From Phycisphaerae bacterium (GTDB lineage Bacteria > Planctomycetota > Phycisphaerae > UBA1845 > JAFGLZ01): DNA of 64,000 nt. The stretch spans positions 29,931-93,930 of the forward strand of contig JAFGLZ010000199.1 of the NCBI GenBank assembly GCA_016927755.1. Direction: 5' to 3'. The position numbers and the translations under genes are program-made. The notes under the pieces are model-generated. The model searched no databases and was not told the DNA's origin. It was given only the letters and a program-made list of their open reading frames with translations. Shown here piece by piece: positions 35,308 through 44,996 of the stretch. Position 1 is the stretch's first letter. Each line of letters opens with the position of its first letter.

Positions 35308-36231
35308 CTACTCCCGTGACTGACAGGCCTCGGTCGGATCGGCAATCGCCGCCGAAGCAGCGACAGGCGTCCGAAGGGGCAACCGGATCGTAAACAGGGC
35401 TCCGTTCTGGTGGTGTCTGCCGGCGGTGATCGAACCGCCATGCGCCTCGACGAGCTGATGGACGATCGCAAGCCCCAACCCCGTGCCGGTGTCCTTCGTC
35501 GTGAAGAAGGGGTTGAAGACGCGGTGCAAGGCTTCGGGGTCGATTCCCGGTCCGCTGTCGGCGACCGTGATCAGGACATCCTCGTCCGAGTCATCGTTCG
35601 CTTCGGCCGAGACGGCGACCCACTCCAGCCGGTTTACGTCCGCGGATCGATCAATCTGTCCCACGGCCTCGAGTGCGTTGAACAGGACGTTCGCGATGAT
35701 CTGCTGCAACTGTTTGGGATCGGCCCAGAGAACGACCTGCCTGCAATTCGGCTCGATACGCAACTCAACACCGGATCGCTGGAGTCGTGGCACCATCAGT
35801 TCCAGGACCTCGTCGAGCACGGTACCGAATTCCACGTCCACCTTCTGCGGATCACTGGGCTTGGCGAAGGTAAGGACGTCACTGACCAGCCCGTCGATCA
35901 GCCGGACGCCCCGCCCGATCTTCTGGAGGATATCGAGCTGCTTGGGTGAGTCCTTCAGGTCTCGCGTCAGGAGCGAGGCGTAGAGCTGGATTCCGCCCAA
36001 GGGATTGCGAATCTCGTGGGCCAACCCGGCGGCCATCTGGCCGAGGGCCGCCAGGCGCTCCCGACGCTCCAGTTCGCGGTTGGTCCGCTCGAGCTCCTCG
36101 CGGAGTCGCTCGGCCTCGGCAAGGAGTTGCTCGTAGGAGGCTTTAAGGCGCTCGGTCACCTCGTTGTACTGGAGGATGATCGCGCCCAACTCGCGCTCGC
36201 GCGGGGTCAGATCGGTCTGGACATCGCTCAT
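35308..36231 (-). CDS. Soluble sensor histidine kinase (FlrB/FleS-like)
   Basis: This 307-residue kinase has no membrane span and no recognisable PAS or other sensor fold. An N-terminal coiled coil (about residues 15-60) leads to the H-box with His72 (LAHEIRNPLGGIQLYA), followed by the N, G1 and G2 boxes (QIIANVLFNALEA, ITVADSGPGIDPEAL, GTGLGLAIVHQLVEAHGG). It should phosphorylate the adjacent regulator. A soluble kinase next to flgN-like and flagellar genes suggests it senses a cytoplasmic signal such as export-apparatus or rod assembly state; this is inference. It starts 3 bases after the FlgN-like gene. Confidence 0.9.
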   Translation of the reverse strand: MSDVQTDLTPRERELGAIILQYNEVTERLKASYEQLLAEAERLREELERTNRELERRERLAALGQMAAGLAHEIRNPLGGIQLYASLLTRDLKDSPKQLDILQKIGRGVRLIDGLVSDVLTFAKPSDPQKVDVEFGTVLDEVLELMVPRLQRSGVELRIEPNCRQVVLWADPKQLQQIIANVLFNALEAVGQIDRSADVNRLEWVAVSAEANDDSDEDVLITVADSGPGIDPEALHRVFNPFFTTKDTGTGLGLAIVHQLVEAHGGSITAGRHHQNGALFTIRLPLRTPVAASAAIADPTEACQSRE

Positions 36232-36234
36232 TGC

Positions 36235-36705
36235 CTAGGCCTCATGATCCGCAGTGGCCGTTCTCGAGGCCCGATAGGCCTGGGTGGCGTAGGCGGAATT
36301 CGCCATTCGCCCCGAGGTCGCCTCCTGTATCCTATTGCGGACGTTCGCCTTGCTTGCCGACAGCATGCGGCTGTCCTCGGCGTCCGTCAGCATGATGGAT
36401 CCGAGCAACGTATTGATCTCGTCGAGCACCTGCTGAACATACTGGCGTCTCTCCGACTTCATCTGCGTGTACGTATTAGCCCACTCCTGGCGATACGGCT
36501 GGAGCGACTTGTTGAGCTCGCCGAGCTGATCGACCAGCCGTTGTCGCTCAGCGAGGATCTTCAGTAGCGCCTCCGGATCCTCGTCCGCGATGAGGCGCCG
36601 CTGTTTCTCCGCAAGGCGCTTCAGGCCGCGATAGCATTCCCGCTGTTGCTCCAGCAGCTCCACCAGCCGGCCGGTCCGCTCGTTTACATCCGCAACACCA
36701 CTCAT
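36235..36705 (-). CDS. FlgN-like flagellar chaperone
   Basis: The 156-residue product is helical with the FlgN pattern (LVELLEQQRECYRGLKRLAE, DPEALLKILAERQRLVDQLG, LNKSLQPYRQEW). FlgN chaperones the hook-filament junction proteins FlgK and FlgL. The C-terminal 35 residues are Ala/Ser/Thr-rich and less conserved. It lies 3 bases from the histidine kinase gene and 20 bases after the TPR gene. Weak motifs but helpful position. Confidence 0.7.
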   Translation of the reverse strand: MSGVADVNERTGRLVELLEQQRECYRGLKRLAEKQRRLIADEDPEALLKILAERQRLVDQLGELNKSLQPYRQEWANTYTQMKSERRQYVQQVLDEINTLLGSIMLTDAEDSRMLSASKANVRNRIQEATSGRMANSAYATQAYRASRTATADHEA

Positions 36706-36725
36706 GACCGTCTCCCGAAACGTGA

Positions 36726-39161
36726 CTAGGGCTCGAATGCCTTTGAATCTTCAACCCACTTGAAGAAACCTTCCCAATAGGCCAGGCTCTGCCGCCCCGG
36801 AAGCGTGTCGAATCGCTCTTCCGGGATGCCTTTCAGCAACCATTTGACGCGCTGCACGGCGGCGCGTGCCTCGGCGTCCTTACCCATCCTCTGATAGCAG
36901 TTAAGGATCTGGACATACGCCGACAGGGACACGGGGTCCCGCCGAAACCGTCGTGCCGCCTCCTCATAGAGCGACATCGCCCTGTCGTATTCCTTGAGGT
37001 CGAACGCACAATCCGCCCGGCACAGGTGGCTGTACTTCAGGTACAGCGTCTCAATCGGTTTCAGGGAGTTGGGGCGGCGTCCCTCGAGCGTGTGGATTAC
37101 CTCCGAATAGAGCTCTTCGGCTCGCTTCAGCCGCTCGGCGCCCGTCGCGACGCTGAGCGCTCCGCTCTGCTGCGTCGAGGCGTCCGGGCTGGCCAGGATC
37201 TCCAGTGCGCTTTTTCGGAAGGAGTTTGCCAGGACGAACTGTGCCCGCGCGATCCGGGGGTCTCGGGGATATCGCTCGAGGATCTCCTCGAGCCTCGAGA
37301 CCGCCTTCTCCGGCTTGTCCCAGCGGTCGTACAGGTCGGCCATGACGAACAGGGCCTCGCGGTACTCCAATGCCTCGGGGTCGTACCGGCCCTCCTTGGA
37401 CGGCTGATCGATGATGGTCAGGAGTGTCTTCTCGGCCTGGCCGTAGTGGGAAGGCCCCAACGCCATCAAGCACTGGGCCATGGGAACGAGCGACCGCATG
37501 GCCGCAGGGGTCCGAGGAAAGCGCTGCTGATTCTCCTCGTATCGAGCGATGGCCTGCTTGAACTGCCCCAGTGACTGGTGCGCCTGGCCCAATCGTCGGA
37601 GGACGTCGGGCACGCGAGTGCTCTTCGAGTGCGCCTGCAGGAAGTCCTGGAAGACCGCGATGCTGCGTTCGGGAAGGTTCGCCCGATCGAACTGAACGGC
37701 CGCCTTCCACTGCTCCTCGCCGGACGCTTCGGGCTTCATCAGCAGGACTCGCGACAGCCGGAGATAGGTCTCGGCCGCATCGCGAAACGCGTCGTGGGCG
37801 GTGGCCATGGCCGCGTCATAGGGCCTCGGCTGCGTCGAGGCCGCCGGGCCAGTCGTGGGGAAGGTGGTGTCCGGCTTGGCCGCATCAGCCTCGGCCCTGA
37901 CGACCCGTTCGTCTCCGATCGAAACGTAGAGATCCGCAAGGTTCCGCAGGTAGAAGGCCTCCATCTCCTCGTTTCCGGCGGGCACCAATGACGTGGCGAG
38001 TCGAAGAAACCGAGCGGCGGCCTCCAGCCGGCCTTGGGTGCGAAGCATTGCGTACAGGCTGGTGAGGCTGGCTCGGACGGCATCGCGATCGACAATCTGG
38101 CTGCCGGCATAGCGTGCCGCGGCGCCGGCCACCTCCTCGTAGATGGCGGCGGCCTCATCGATATGGTGAAGGGCGGCCAGGCACTCGGCCATTCCGAGCC
38201 GTCCAGCGAGGTAGAACTCCCCGGATGGCTGGACCTGGACCAGGTCCTGGAAGACGGACAGGGCCTCCTGTGGTCGACCATCACTGAAGTGCACACGTCC
38301 GAGAAGCCACCGGACCCGCGCCGCCAAGTCGCTGTGCGTATCAAGCTTGCTCTGGAGCCCGAGGAGGATCCGTTCGGCCTCGGCATAGTCTCCCGTCAGA
38401 GAGTTCATCTTCGCTTCGAGATAGGCAAGCTGCGGAGCCAGTCCGGCTTGAGTCAACCGAGGCCCGATCTTCTCGATCAACACGTGGATCTCTTCGTGCT
38501 TGTTCTCTTGGGAGTACAACTCGATCCTCTGTTCCGCGGCCCAGAGGAGGTCGTTGGGGTCCACCTTCTCATCCGCCAGCATCGCCATGACCTGCTCGGT
38601 GAGGAGTTGGGGAGACGATCGCTGAACGCCTCGAAGGATCTCCACGATCTCGCGGCGTAACCGGGCGGTATTCTCGCTGCCGGCTTCGATGGCCTTCCGG
38701 AACTCGTCAACCGCCTCGTCGGGATTGCTGAGCCAGGTGAAGGCATAGCCCATCTGCTCGTGCATCTGAGCCGTTGCGGCAGTTCCCTGCGCCATGGCGC
38801 GCCGGTGATTCCGGATGATCCGCTTGATATTCTCCGGGTCGTGATGCCTCAGGGGTTCTTCGGCCAGGTAGATGGTTTCGGCCATGGCCTGGTGGAGACG
38901 CCCGCGCTCGTCCTTCGGGCGTCCCTGATCCATGAGAAGGCCCTGGATCATCTGGCTCGCCTCGGAAAGGAACCCGCCCTTCTGGAGCGCGGCGATCTGG
39001 TCCATCTGTTGCTGAAACGAAGGGATGACGGCTGGGGGTTGGACTCGGAAGAAGGCTACGGCGAGCAGCACGATCGATACCGCGAGCAGGGGCATCTGCC
39101 ATCGCGAAGCGATCGACTGCCTGAGGTCATGAAGCGACGTTTTGACGCTCGTCCTGAGCAT
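36726..39161 (-). CDS. Membrane-anchored TPR protein, first gene of flagellar regulator operon
   Basis: The protein has 811 residues. One N-terminal span (MPLLAVSIVLLAVAFFRV) is followed by more than ten TPR-like helical pairs, e.g. GRPQEALSVFQDLVQVQPSG, SLGQFKQAIARYEENQQRFP and KEYDRAMSLYEEAARRF. Large tandem-TPR proteins with one anchor act as scaffolds on the outer face of the inner membrane. The gene opens the run TPR-flgN-kinase-regulator, which suggests a part in flagellar assembly or its control. An alternative is a cell-envelope scaffold that is merely co-transcribed. Confidence 0.85.
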   Translation of the reverse strand: MLRTSVKTSLHDLRQSIASRWQMPLLAVSIVLLAVAFFRVQPPAVIPSFQQQMDQIAALQKGGFLSEASQMIQGLLMDQGRPKDERGRLHQAMAETIYLAEEPLRHHDPENIKRIIRNHRRAMAQGTAATAQMHEQMGYAFTWLSNPDEAVDEFRKAIEAGSENTARLRREIVEILRGVQRSSPQLLTEQVMAMLADEKVDPNDLLWAAEQRIELYSQENKHEEIHVLIEKIGPRLTQAGLAPQLAYLEAKMNSLTGDYAEAERILLGLQSKLDTHSDLAARVRWLLGRVHFSDGRPQEALSVFQDLVQVQPSGEFYLAGRLGMAECLAALHHIDEAAAIYEEVAGAAARYAGSQIVDRDAVRASLTSLYAMLRTQGRLEAAARFLRLATSLVPAGNEEMEAFYLRNLADLYVSIGDERVVRAEADAAKPDTTFPTTGPAASTQPRPYDAAMATAHDAFRDAAETYLRLSRVLLMKPEASGEEQWKAAVQFDRANLPERSIAVFQDFLQAHSKSTRVPDVLRRLGQAHQSLGQFKQAIARYEENQQRFPRTPAAMRSLVPMAQCLMALGPSHYGQAEKTLLTIIDQPSKEGRYDPEALEYREALFVMADLYDRWDKPEKAVSRLEEILERYPRDPRIARAQFVLANSFRKSALEILASPDASTQQSGALSVATGAERLKRAEELYSEVIHTLEGRRPNSLKPIETLYLKYSHLCRADCAFDLKEYDRAMSLYEEAARRFRRDPVSLSAYVQILNCYQRMGKDAEARAAVQRVKWLLKGIPEERFDTLPGRQSLAYWEGFFKWVEDSKAFEP

Positions 39162-39471
39162 TCTAGGCCTCGTCCTCCAGACAAGGCTCCCAGGGATACT
39201 CGGGTGTCAGTGACAACCTGAGCATCCCCTTCCGCACGTCTTTCAGCCCGGCCCAAGCCGGATACCCCGGGAAGTGCCGGCCTTCAACACCGCGTAGCTC
39301 AACGGTGATCAGGACATGTTGCCTACCGGAACCAAAGCGCCCTATTCTGCCGGCTAGTTGGTTATCGGCACGAGGGACCTCTGACGGCGAGCCCGATCCG
39401 GCAACATCCCGCCCCATCCGCGAGAGGCGTTAAGTCGCTGATGCGCAATCAGTCCAATATCGGACCTGTAC
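39162..39471. other. Divergent intergenic region
   Basis: These 310 bases separate the TPR gene (minus) from the diguanylate cyclase gene (plus), so promoters for both should lie here. I find no clear sigma54 site and no strong hairpin with a T tract. An 84-codon minus-strand frame (39163-39417) ends 1 base before the TPR start, but its third-position bases look non-coding; I do not call it. Confidence 0.5.
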
Positions 39472-41025
39472 ATGATCATCGGCAATTCCGCCGTAATTTT
39501 TGACTCGGGCCCCTCGCAGGCCGATAACCTTTCCAGTAGGGCTTGTCGCCTGGAAGTCCTGATAGGGCGCCTGGGAGCCTCGCTGGAGGCGGCTGTGTCC
39601 CCCCGAAGATCGCAACTGATTCCCATTACGCAAGATGCGGAGGTGGTGCGCGCTTGCAGGACCGTGGCGGACAAGGCCCCGCAACTCACCGCCGTTCGGC
39701 CAATCAGCCGTCCCGAGCAGATGCCGGAGTCGCTGGACCTAAACGATTGGCTCGTCGTGGATTTGGATCTGTCGGAGGTCAAGCTACCGGGCTGGGCGCA
39801 ACGGCTTGGCAGTTGCTCGTGCCAGATCGTCGCAACCGGGTCCGACGAACCCCAGGTTGACGTTGAGATGCGGAAGCTCGGGATCCGCAGGTTCTTCTCG
39901 AAGGACACACTCGCGGCCCGATTGACCCAACTCCTTGCCCCCGCGGAGGCCGGCAACCGCCAGAACGAGAGGACCTGGACCTCGGACAGACCCACGAGCG
40001 GGATCGACGACGACGCGATACACGTCGCCCGACAACTCGCCGAGTTCGCCACGAGGTTGATGGCGCTCGAGGCGGACCGCATCACGGAAGCCGTCCTGAC
40101 GCGGCTGCCCCTTTGGTTCGGGGCCCGGCTCGTCAGTCTGTACGCGCTCGATCCCCAGCGGCGGTCGCTCGTGCTGCTCGGCAAGACGCATCCACACGAC
40201 GTTGACGAGCGAATCCATCTGGATCACCAGGGGCGGCAACCCATCGTCCGCGCGGCCAAGTCGCGTCAGCTCATCCTCTCGGACACCTGGCAACAGACCG
40301 AGGACATTCTCGGTTCGGACGTGCTGCGCCCCAGGGGCGAGGCCTACGAGACCGAGGCGTGCATCGTGGCGCCGCTCACGGCGGGGTCGAAGCTGGTCGG
40401 TGTCTTGAACCTGGCGGATCCGATCCGTTCCGACCGATTCGACCCACGGTTCATGGGACTCATCGAGCCCATCTGCAGGCTGATCGGCAGCGCCCTGGAT
40501 AACGCCGGGGCACATCGCGAGGTCCGCCAGCAGGCGCAGACAGACAGCCTCACCGAGCTGGCCAATCGCCGAAGCTTCAAGCTGCGGCTCAAGCAGGAGC
40601 TCATGCGTGCCCGTCGATACGGGACCCCCCTGTCGCTGGCCATGATCGATGTAGATATGCTCAAGGACATCAACGACACGTACGGCCATCCCGCAGGGGA
40701 CGCCGTCATCCGGGAAACGGCCGAACGGATCCGCGCCACGATTCGAGAGATCGATACCGCCGCCCGGTACGGCGGCGACGAGTTCGCGGTCATCCTTCCA
40801 TCGACGAGCCTGGCACAGGCCCAGACGGTCGCCGATCGATTGGCCGTTGCCATGTCCGAACGTTCCTGTCACTGGCACGGGAGGGACATCCGCGTCACGT
40901 TCAGCATCGGGCTCTGCGAGTACGAGCAGCAGACCACGCCTGAGGAGCTGATCGAGACCGCCGATCGGGCCCTCTATGCCGCCAAGTCCGGCGGGAGAAA
41001 CCGCGTGACCGTTTCGGCGAGCTGA
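39472..41025 (+). CDS. Diguanylate cyclase with degenerate receiver and GAF domains
   Basis: The protein has 517 residues. Residues about 25-165 resemble a receiver fold but lack the acidic and Lys residues for phosphotransfer; residues about 190-350 are a GAF domain (SLYALDPQRRSLVLLGK, CIVAPLTAGSKLVGVLNLAD); the GGDEF domain follows. The GGDEF motif is intact (434-438), with an I-site RxxD at 425-428, five residues before it, so it should make cyclic di-GMP and be product-inhibited. It lies next to the flagellar cluster, and cyclic di-GMP often controls motility. No membrane span. Confidence 0.9.
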   Translation: MIIGNSAVIFDSGPSQADNLSSRACRLEVLIGRLGASLEAAVSPRRSQLIPITQDAEVVRACRTVADKAPQLTAVRPISRPEQMPESLDLNDWLVVDLDLSEVKLPGWAQRLGSCSCQIVATGSDEPQVDVEMRKLGIRRFFSKDTLAARLTQLLAPAEAGNRQNERTWTSDRPTSGIDDDAIHVARQLAEFATRLMALEADRITEAVLTRLPLWFGARLVSLYALDPQRRSLVLLGKTHPHDVDERIHLDHQGRQPIVRAAKSRQLILSDTWQQTEDILGSDVLRPRGEAYETEACIVAPLTAGSKLVGVLNLADPIRSDRFDPRFMGLIEPICRLIGSALDNAGAHREVRQQAQTDSLTELANRRSFKLRLKQELMRARRYGTPLSLAMIDVDMLKDINDTYGHPAGDAVIRETAERIRATIREIDTAARYGGDEFAVILPSTSLAQAQTVADRLAVAMSERSCHWHGRDIRVTFSIGLCEYEQQTTPEELIETADRALYAAKSGGRNRVTVSAS

Positions 41026-41139
41026 GGCCCCGCAACGCCCGTATCGCTTGAACCTCCGTCCAGCCCCCTGTACGCTTCACACGACGGTAACGTCCAATCC
41101 GACTCTAGGATTCCGGCTGCAGTCCGAGGAGCGAACGGC

Positions 41140-42408
41140 GTGAGCAATCATGATCAGCACGGTGTAACTCGAAGGGCGATGATGGCCAGGACGATCGGTC
41201 TCGGGGCAGGCGGCGCCGCGCTGGGCTGGCTCGGACGACCCCACGTGCTCGGCGTCGAGAAGACGGGGGCAACCCAGATGGTCAAGGACATCGAACGGTC
41301 GATCTTATGGAACGGTCGGGCCGGCGGAACGACTTGGTTTCACCCCCGCGCGTGCATGATCCCCGGCGGCAGCGGTGACAAGTGCCCGATTTCGTTCATG
41401 ACACTGCAGTCGATCACCGGTTCGGATGTCTTCGGACACGTACACTGGTCCATCTCGACCGATCTCGGAAAGACCTGGTCGGACCCGAAGAAGATCGCCG
41501 CGCTGGGGAGGAAGCCCGCCAGGCAGGGACTCACGGAAGGCGTGTGCGACGTCGTGCCTGAGTATCACGCGGCCACGAAGACGGTGCTGGCGATGGGCCA
41601 TAACGTCTACTACAACAAGAAGGGACATCTCGCCCGACCGCAACTGGAGCGATACCCCGTCTATGTCGTCCGATCCGCGGGCGGGGAATTCTCCGAGGCC
41701 AGGAAGCTCGAGTGGGACGACCCCCGTGCGACAGCGATCTACAGTTGCGGATGTGCCCAGCGCGTCACCTTGCCCGACGGAGACATCCTCGTGCCGCTGG
41801 CCTTCGGTGCAAAGGGACGCGAGGCCCGGTCCGTCTGCAGCGTGCGATGCTCGTTCGACGGCAAGGCGCTGACGATCAAGCAGTGCGGCAACGAGCTTCG
41901 CGGAACCGTCAAGCGGGGCTTCCTGGAACCGAGTCTGGCCACAGTCAAGGGTCGGTGCTTCATGACGATCCGCGCGGAAGACGGGCGGGGCCATGTCACG
42001 TCGTCCGAGGATGGCCTCAACTGGGACAAACAGCGTCCCTGGTGCTGGGATAGCGGCGAGCCGCTGACGATGTCCACGACACAGCAGCGATGGCTACCCC
42101 ACGGCAACGCCCTCTTCCTCGTCTACACGCGGAAGGCCGATGAGAACGTCAACGTTTTCCGATGGCGGGCCCCACTGTACATGGCCCGGGTCGATCTCGA
42201 CACGCTTCGCCTGGTTCGCTCGACGGAGCGAGTCGTCCTGCCACTTATCGGCAACGGCGTCAGCAACGCCAAACACGTCGCGAGGATGGGGAACTTCCAC
42301 ACCGTCGCGGCGGCGCCCAACGAGTCCTGGGTCACCGTGGGCGAATGCCTGCCCGAGGACGGCTGGCGAGGCGACGTGCTGATGGCGCGCATACAATGGA
42401 GCGTCTGA
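41140..42408 (+). CDS. Tat-exported BNR/sialidase-like protein
   Basis: The 422-residue protein starts at GTG 41140, 8 bases after GAGGAG. It has a Tat signal (TRRAMMARTIGLGAGGAALG) and a six-bladed beta-propeller pattern with Asp-boxes (SISTDLGKTWSD and SSEDGLNWDK). Members of this group include exo-alpha-sialidases and uncharacterised planctomycetal proteins. No sialidase Arg triad can be assigned with confidence. The export and fold calls are firm; the enzymatic activity is open. Confidence 0.8.
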   Translation: MSNHDQHGVTRRAMMARTIGLGAGGAALGWLGRPHVLGVEKTGATQMVKDIERSILWNGRAGGTTWFHPRACMIPGGSGDKCPISFMTLQSITGSDVFGHVHWSISTDLGKTWSDPKKIAALGRKPARQGLTEGVCDVVPEYHAATKTVLAMGHNVYYNKKGHLARPQLERYPVYVVRSAGGEFSEARKLEWDDPRATAIYSCGCAQRVTLPDGDILVPLAFGAKGREARSVCSVRCSFDGKALTIKQCGNELRGTVKRGFLEPSLATVKGRCFMTIRAEDGRGHVTSSEDGLNWDKQRPWCWDSGEPLTMSTTQQRWLPHGNALFLVYTRKADENVNVFRWRAPLYMARVDLDTLRLVRSTERVVLPLIGNGVSNAKHVARMGNFHTVAAAPNESWVTVGECLPEDGWRGDVLMARIQWSV

Positions 42409-42575
42409 AACGGCGAGAACGCGAGATCTAACCGGGTTCCGGACGCCGGCTGAACCGCGCACTTGACTCCCTCGCGCTCCCTGTGTCTGCCCCACGCCAT
42501 CGCGGAAAAGCAAGGCAGCATTCCGAACGTCACGACCTCTTCGAGCTTCCGACGTTTCGAGGTTTTGCCCTTCCC

Positions 42576-42605
42576 TTGACACCCATACCCGGGGCATGCG
42601 ATCAT
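42576..42605 (+). promoter_or_regulatory. Possible sigma70 promoter of argB-argD
   Basis: A perfect -35 TTGACA (42576-42581), 18 bases, and GATCAT (42600-42605), which matches TATAAT at 4 of 6. The start codon is 28 bases downstream, with a leader holding the ribosome binding site AGGAG (42621-42625). Plausible but the -10 is weak. Confidence 0.4.
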
Positions 42606-42632
42606 GCTGCGTTTTGCGTTAGGAGACCGGAC

Positions 42633-43508
42633 GTGGATGAAGCGATAGCGAAGGCGGCGACGCTCATCGAGGCTCTGGACTATATCCAGCAGTATCGTGG
42701 CCGAATTGTCGTGGTGAAGATCGGCGGATCCGTAATGGATAACGCCGAGGCCATGCACGACCTGTTGCGCGACGTCGTCTTCATGCGAAGCGTGGGCATG
42801 GAGCCGATCGTGATTCACGGCGGCGGCAAGGCGATCACGCAGGCGATGGAACAGGCCGGGCTCGAGGCCCACTTCGTCCAGGGGCTCCGATATACCGACG
42901 AACGGACGCTGGCCATCGCCGAGCACGTTCTGTGCAACGTCATCAACGCGGACATCGTGGAGACGATGAGGAAGCACAACGTCGACGCGATCGGTCTGCA
43001 CTCGTTGAGCAGTTGCGTGGTCTTCGGGGAGCGGACATATCTGGAAGGGGAAGGCGGTCGACGGATCGACGTCGGATTCGTCGGCAAGGCCACGGAGGTC
43101 AATGCGAAGGTTCTGCGTCTGCTCTGCGGGGCCGAGACGATCCCCGTGATCGCCCCGGTGGCGCGGGACAAGTCGGGCGGAAAGCTGAACATGAACGCCG
43201 ACGTTGCCGCGGGCGAGGTCGCCGCGGCGGTTCGGGCGGAGAAGCTCGTCATGCTGTCGGACACGCCTGGGATCCTTCGGAACGCGGAAGACCCCTCGTC
43301 GCTCTGTGCCTCGCTGAACCGCCAGGAGATCGAGGCGCTGATGACCGAGGGAACGATCAGCAAGGGGATGATCCCCAAGGTCAAGTCGTGCCTGCGAGCG
43401 TTGGACGCGGGGGTGCCCAAGGCCCACGTCATCGACGGGCGAGTGCCGCATTCCGTCCTACTGGAGATTTTCACACAAAAGGGCGTCGGAACGCAGATCC
43501 TGCCGTAG
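42633..43508 (+). CDS. argB: Acetylglutamate kinase
   Basis: ArgB, 291 residues, phosphorylates N-acetylglutamate in arginine biosynthesis. Features: RIVVVKIGGSVMDN (ATP-binding K/G motif), FMRSVGMEPIVIHGGGKAI, RLDVGFVGKATEVN-like (GRRIDVGFVGKATEV), and MLSDTPGILRNAEDPS. GTG 42633 is chosen for AGGAG at 7 bases. An N-terminal segment before IVVVK makes room for the helix seen in feedback-inhibited, arginine-sensitive kinases; inhibition by arginine is therefore possible. argD follows 43 bases downstream. Confidence 0.94.
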   Translation: MDEAIAKAATLIEALDYIQQYRGRIVVVKIGGSVMDNAEAMHDLLRDVVFMRSVGMEPIVIHGGGKAITQAMEQAGLEAHFVQGLRYTDERTLAIAEHVLCNVINADIVETMRKHNVDAIGLHSLSSCVVFGERTYLEGEGGRRIDVGFVGKATEVNAKVLRLLCGAETIPVIAPVARDKSGGKLNMNADVAAGEVAAAVRAEKLVMLSDTPGILRNAEDPSSLCASLNRQEIEALMTEGTISKGMIPKVKSCLRALDAGVPKAHVIDGRVPHSVLLEIFTQKGVGTQILP

Positions 43509-43551
43509 CCCGCGCCGAAGAGTCATTCTTTTGAGAAGGGAACGTCGTCAC

Positions 43552-44757
43552 GTGAACACACAAGAGATCCTCGACCTGTTCGACAAGTACGTCATCGGCA
43601 ACTACGGACGGACGCCCGTCGCCATCGTTCGCGGCGAGGGCAGCACCATCTGGGACGCCGACGGGAAGCGATACCTGGACTTCTTCCCGGGCTGGGGATG
43701 CAGCTTGCTGGGTCATTGCCACCCTCATATCGTGGAGGCCATCCGCGAACAGGCGGGGATGCTGCTCCACATGGACAACACGTTCTACATCGAACCCCAG
43801 GGCAAGCTGGCCGAGTGGATCGCGACGCGCGGCTTCGGCGGCAAGTCCTTTTTCTGCAACTCGGGGGCCGAGGCGATCGAGGCCGCGATCAAGCTCGCGC
43901 GCAAGGCCACGCCGGAAGGCCGGTACAAGATCGTGACGATGGAGAAGAGCTTCCACGGTCGGACGTTCGGGGCGATGTCGGCAACGGCCCAGGCCAAGAC
44001 CCGCGCGGGCTTCGCCCCCCTGCTGGCCGGGTTTGAACACGTTCCGTTCGGTGATATCGACGCGGTGAAGAACGTCGTCGACGACGAGACGGCGGGAATC
44101 CTGCTCGAGCCGATCCAGGGCGAAGGCGGGGTCAACGTCCCGCCGGACGGCTACCTCAGCGCCCTTCGCGAGCTCTGCGACGACCGCGGCATGCTGCTCC
44201 TGTTTGACGAAGTGCAGACGGGCTGCGGGCGAACAGGCAAGTGGTTCGGGCATCAGCATGACGACGTCGTTCCGGATATCATGGCACTGGCCAAGGCGGT
44301 CGGCGGGGGGACATCGCTGGGCGCGATCTGCGCCAAGCCGGAGGTCGCCGACCACCTGACGCCGGGGTCGCACGCGAGCACGTACGGTGGTAACCCGTTA
44401 GTCACGGCGGCCGGCGTGGCGATGTTCGAAATTATTGAGCGCGACAACCTGCTGGCCAGGGCAACCGAGATCGAGCAGTACGTCTTCGGGAAAGTGGAGC
44501 AGCTCAAGAGCCGGTTCAGCTTCATCGAATCCTCCCGCGGTCGGGGCGTCATGATCGGCATCCAGCTCTCCATCGACGGGACGGGCATTGTCGGTGAGGC
44601 GCTCAAGCGCGGGCTGCGGGTCAACTGCACACAGCAGACTGTGCTGCGCATGCTGCCCGCCATGACGATCACCAACGAGCAGATCGACGAGGGATTCCAG
44701 ATCCTGGCTGACGCCATGAGCGAGGCGACGAAGACGGCGGAGGCGGGAACGTCCTGA
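43552..44757 (+). CDS. argD: Acetylornithine aminotransferase
   Basis: ArgD, 401 residues, is a PLP-dependent aminotransferase. Motifs include FCNSGAEAIEAAIKLARK, FHGRTFGAMSATAQ, LLFDEVQTGCGRTGKWF and ALAKAVGGGTSLGAI with the PLP-binding Lys. GTG 43552 is chosen for AAGGGAA 9 bases upstream. It follows argB on the same strand, so both steps of the acetylated arginine pathway are together here. Succinyldiaminopimelate aminotransferase activity is common in this enzyme and cannot be excluded. Confidence 0.93.
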   Translation: MNTQEILDLFDKYVIGNYGRTPVAIVRGEGSTIWDADGKRYLDFFPGWGCSLLGHCHPHIVEAIREQAGMLLHMDNTFYIEPQGKLAEWIATRGFGGKSFFCNSGAEAIEAAIKLARKATPEGRYKIVTMEKSFHGRTFGAMSATAQAKTRAGFAPLLAGFEHVPFGDIDAVKNVVDDETAGILLEPIQGEGGVNVPPDGYLSALRELCDDRGMLLLFDEVQTGCGRTGKWFGHQHDDVVPDIMALAKAVGGGTSLGAICAKPEVADHLTPGSHASTYGGNPLVTAAGVAMFEIIERDNLLARATEIEQYVFGKVEQLKSRFSFIESSRGRGVMIGIQLSIDGTGIVGEALKRGLRVNCTQQTVLRMLPAMTITNEQIDEGFQILADAMSEATKTAEAGTS

Positions 44758-44825
44758 ACGGGCGTGCGTGACCGGGTCCCTGCCGCCGGGGCATCCTCCA
44801 CGGCGGCCAGCGGCAGTCATGGATT

Positions 44826-44844
44826 CACGGGCATGATGCCCGTG
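44826..44844. repeat. GC-rich hairpin after argD
   Basis: CACGGGCA and TGCCCGTG (8-bp arms) flank TGA. There is no T tract, so it is not a standard intrinsic terminator. A second copy of the flanking GATTCACGG lies at 44872-44880. It may be an mRNA 3'-end stabiliser. Confidence 0.4.
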
Positions 44845-44996
44845 CGACGACGGCCCGTAATTCCTCTCGGTGATTCACGGAACCGAGCACATCCGGCCCG
44901 CCGGGGGCTGGAGGGCGAGGCGGCGGCGGGTCGATAAGACGTGGGGCCCGAGCGTCAAGACGCCGGAGGCACCGCAATCCACCAGGAGGTGACCCC

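Noticed and set aside
39163..39417. An 84-codon minus-strand frame ending 1 base before the TPR gene
   Set aside because: The spacing suggests coupling, but its third codon positions are clearly less GC-biased than those of neighbouring genes, and it has no recognisable product.
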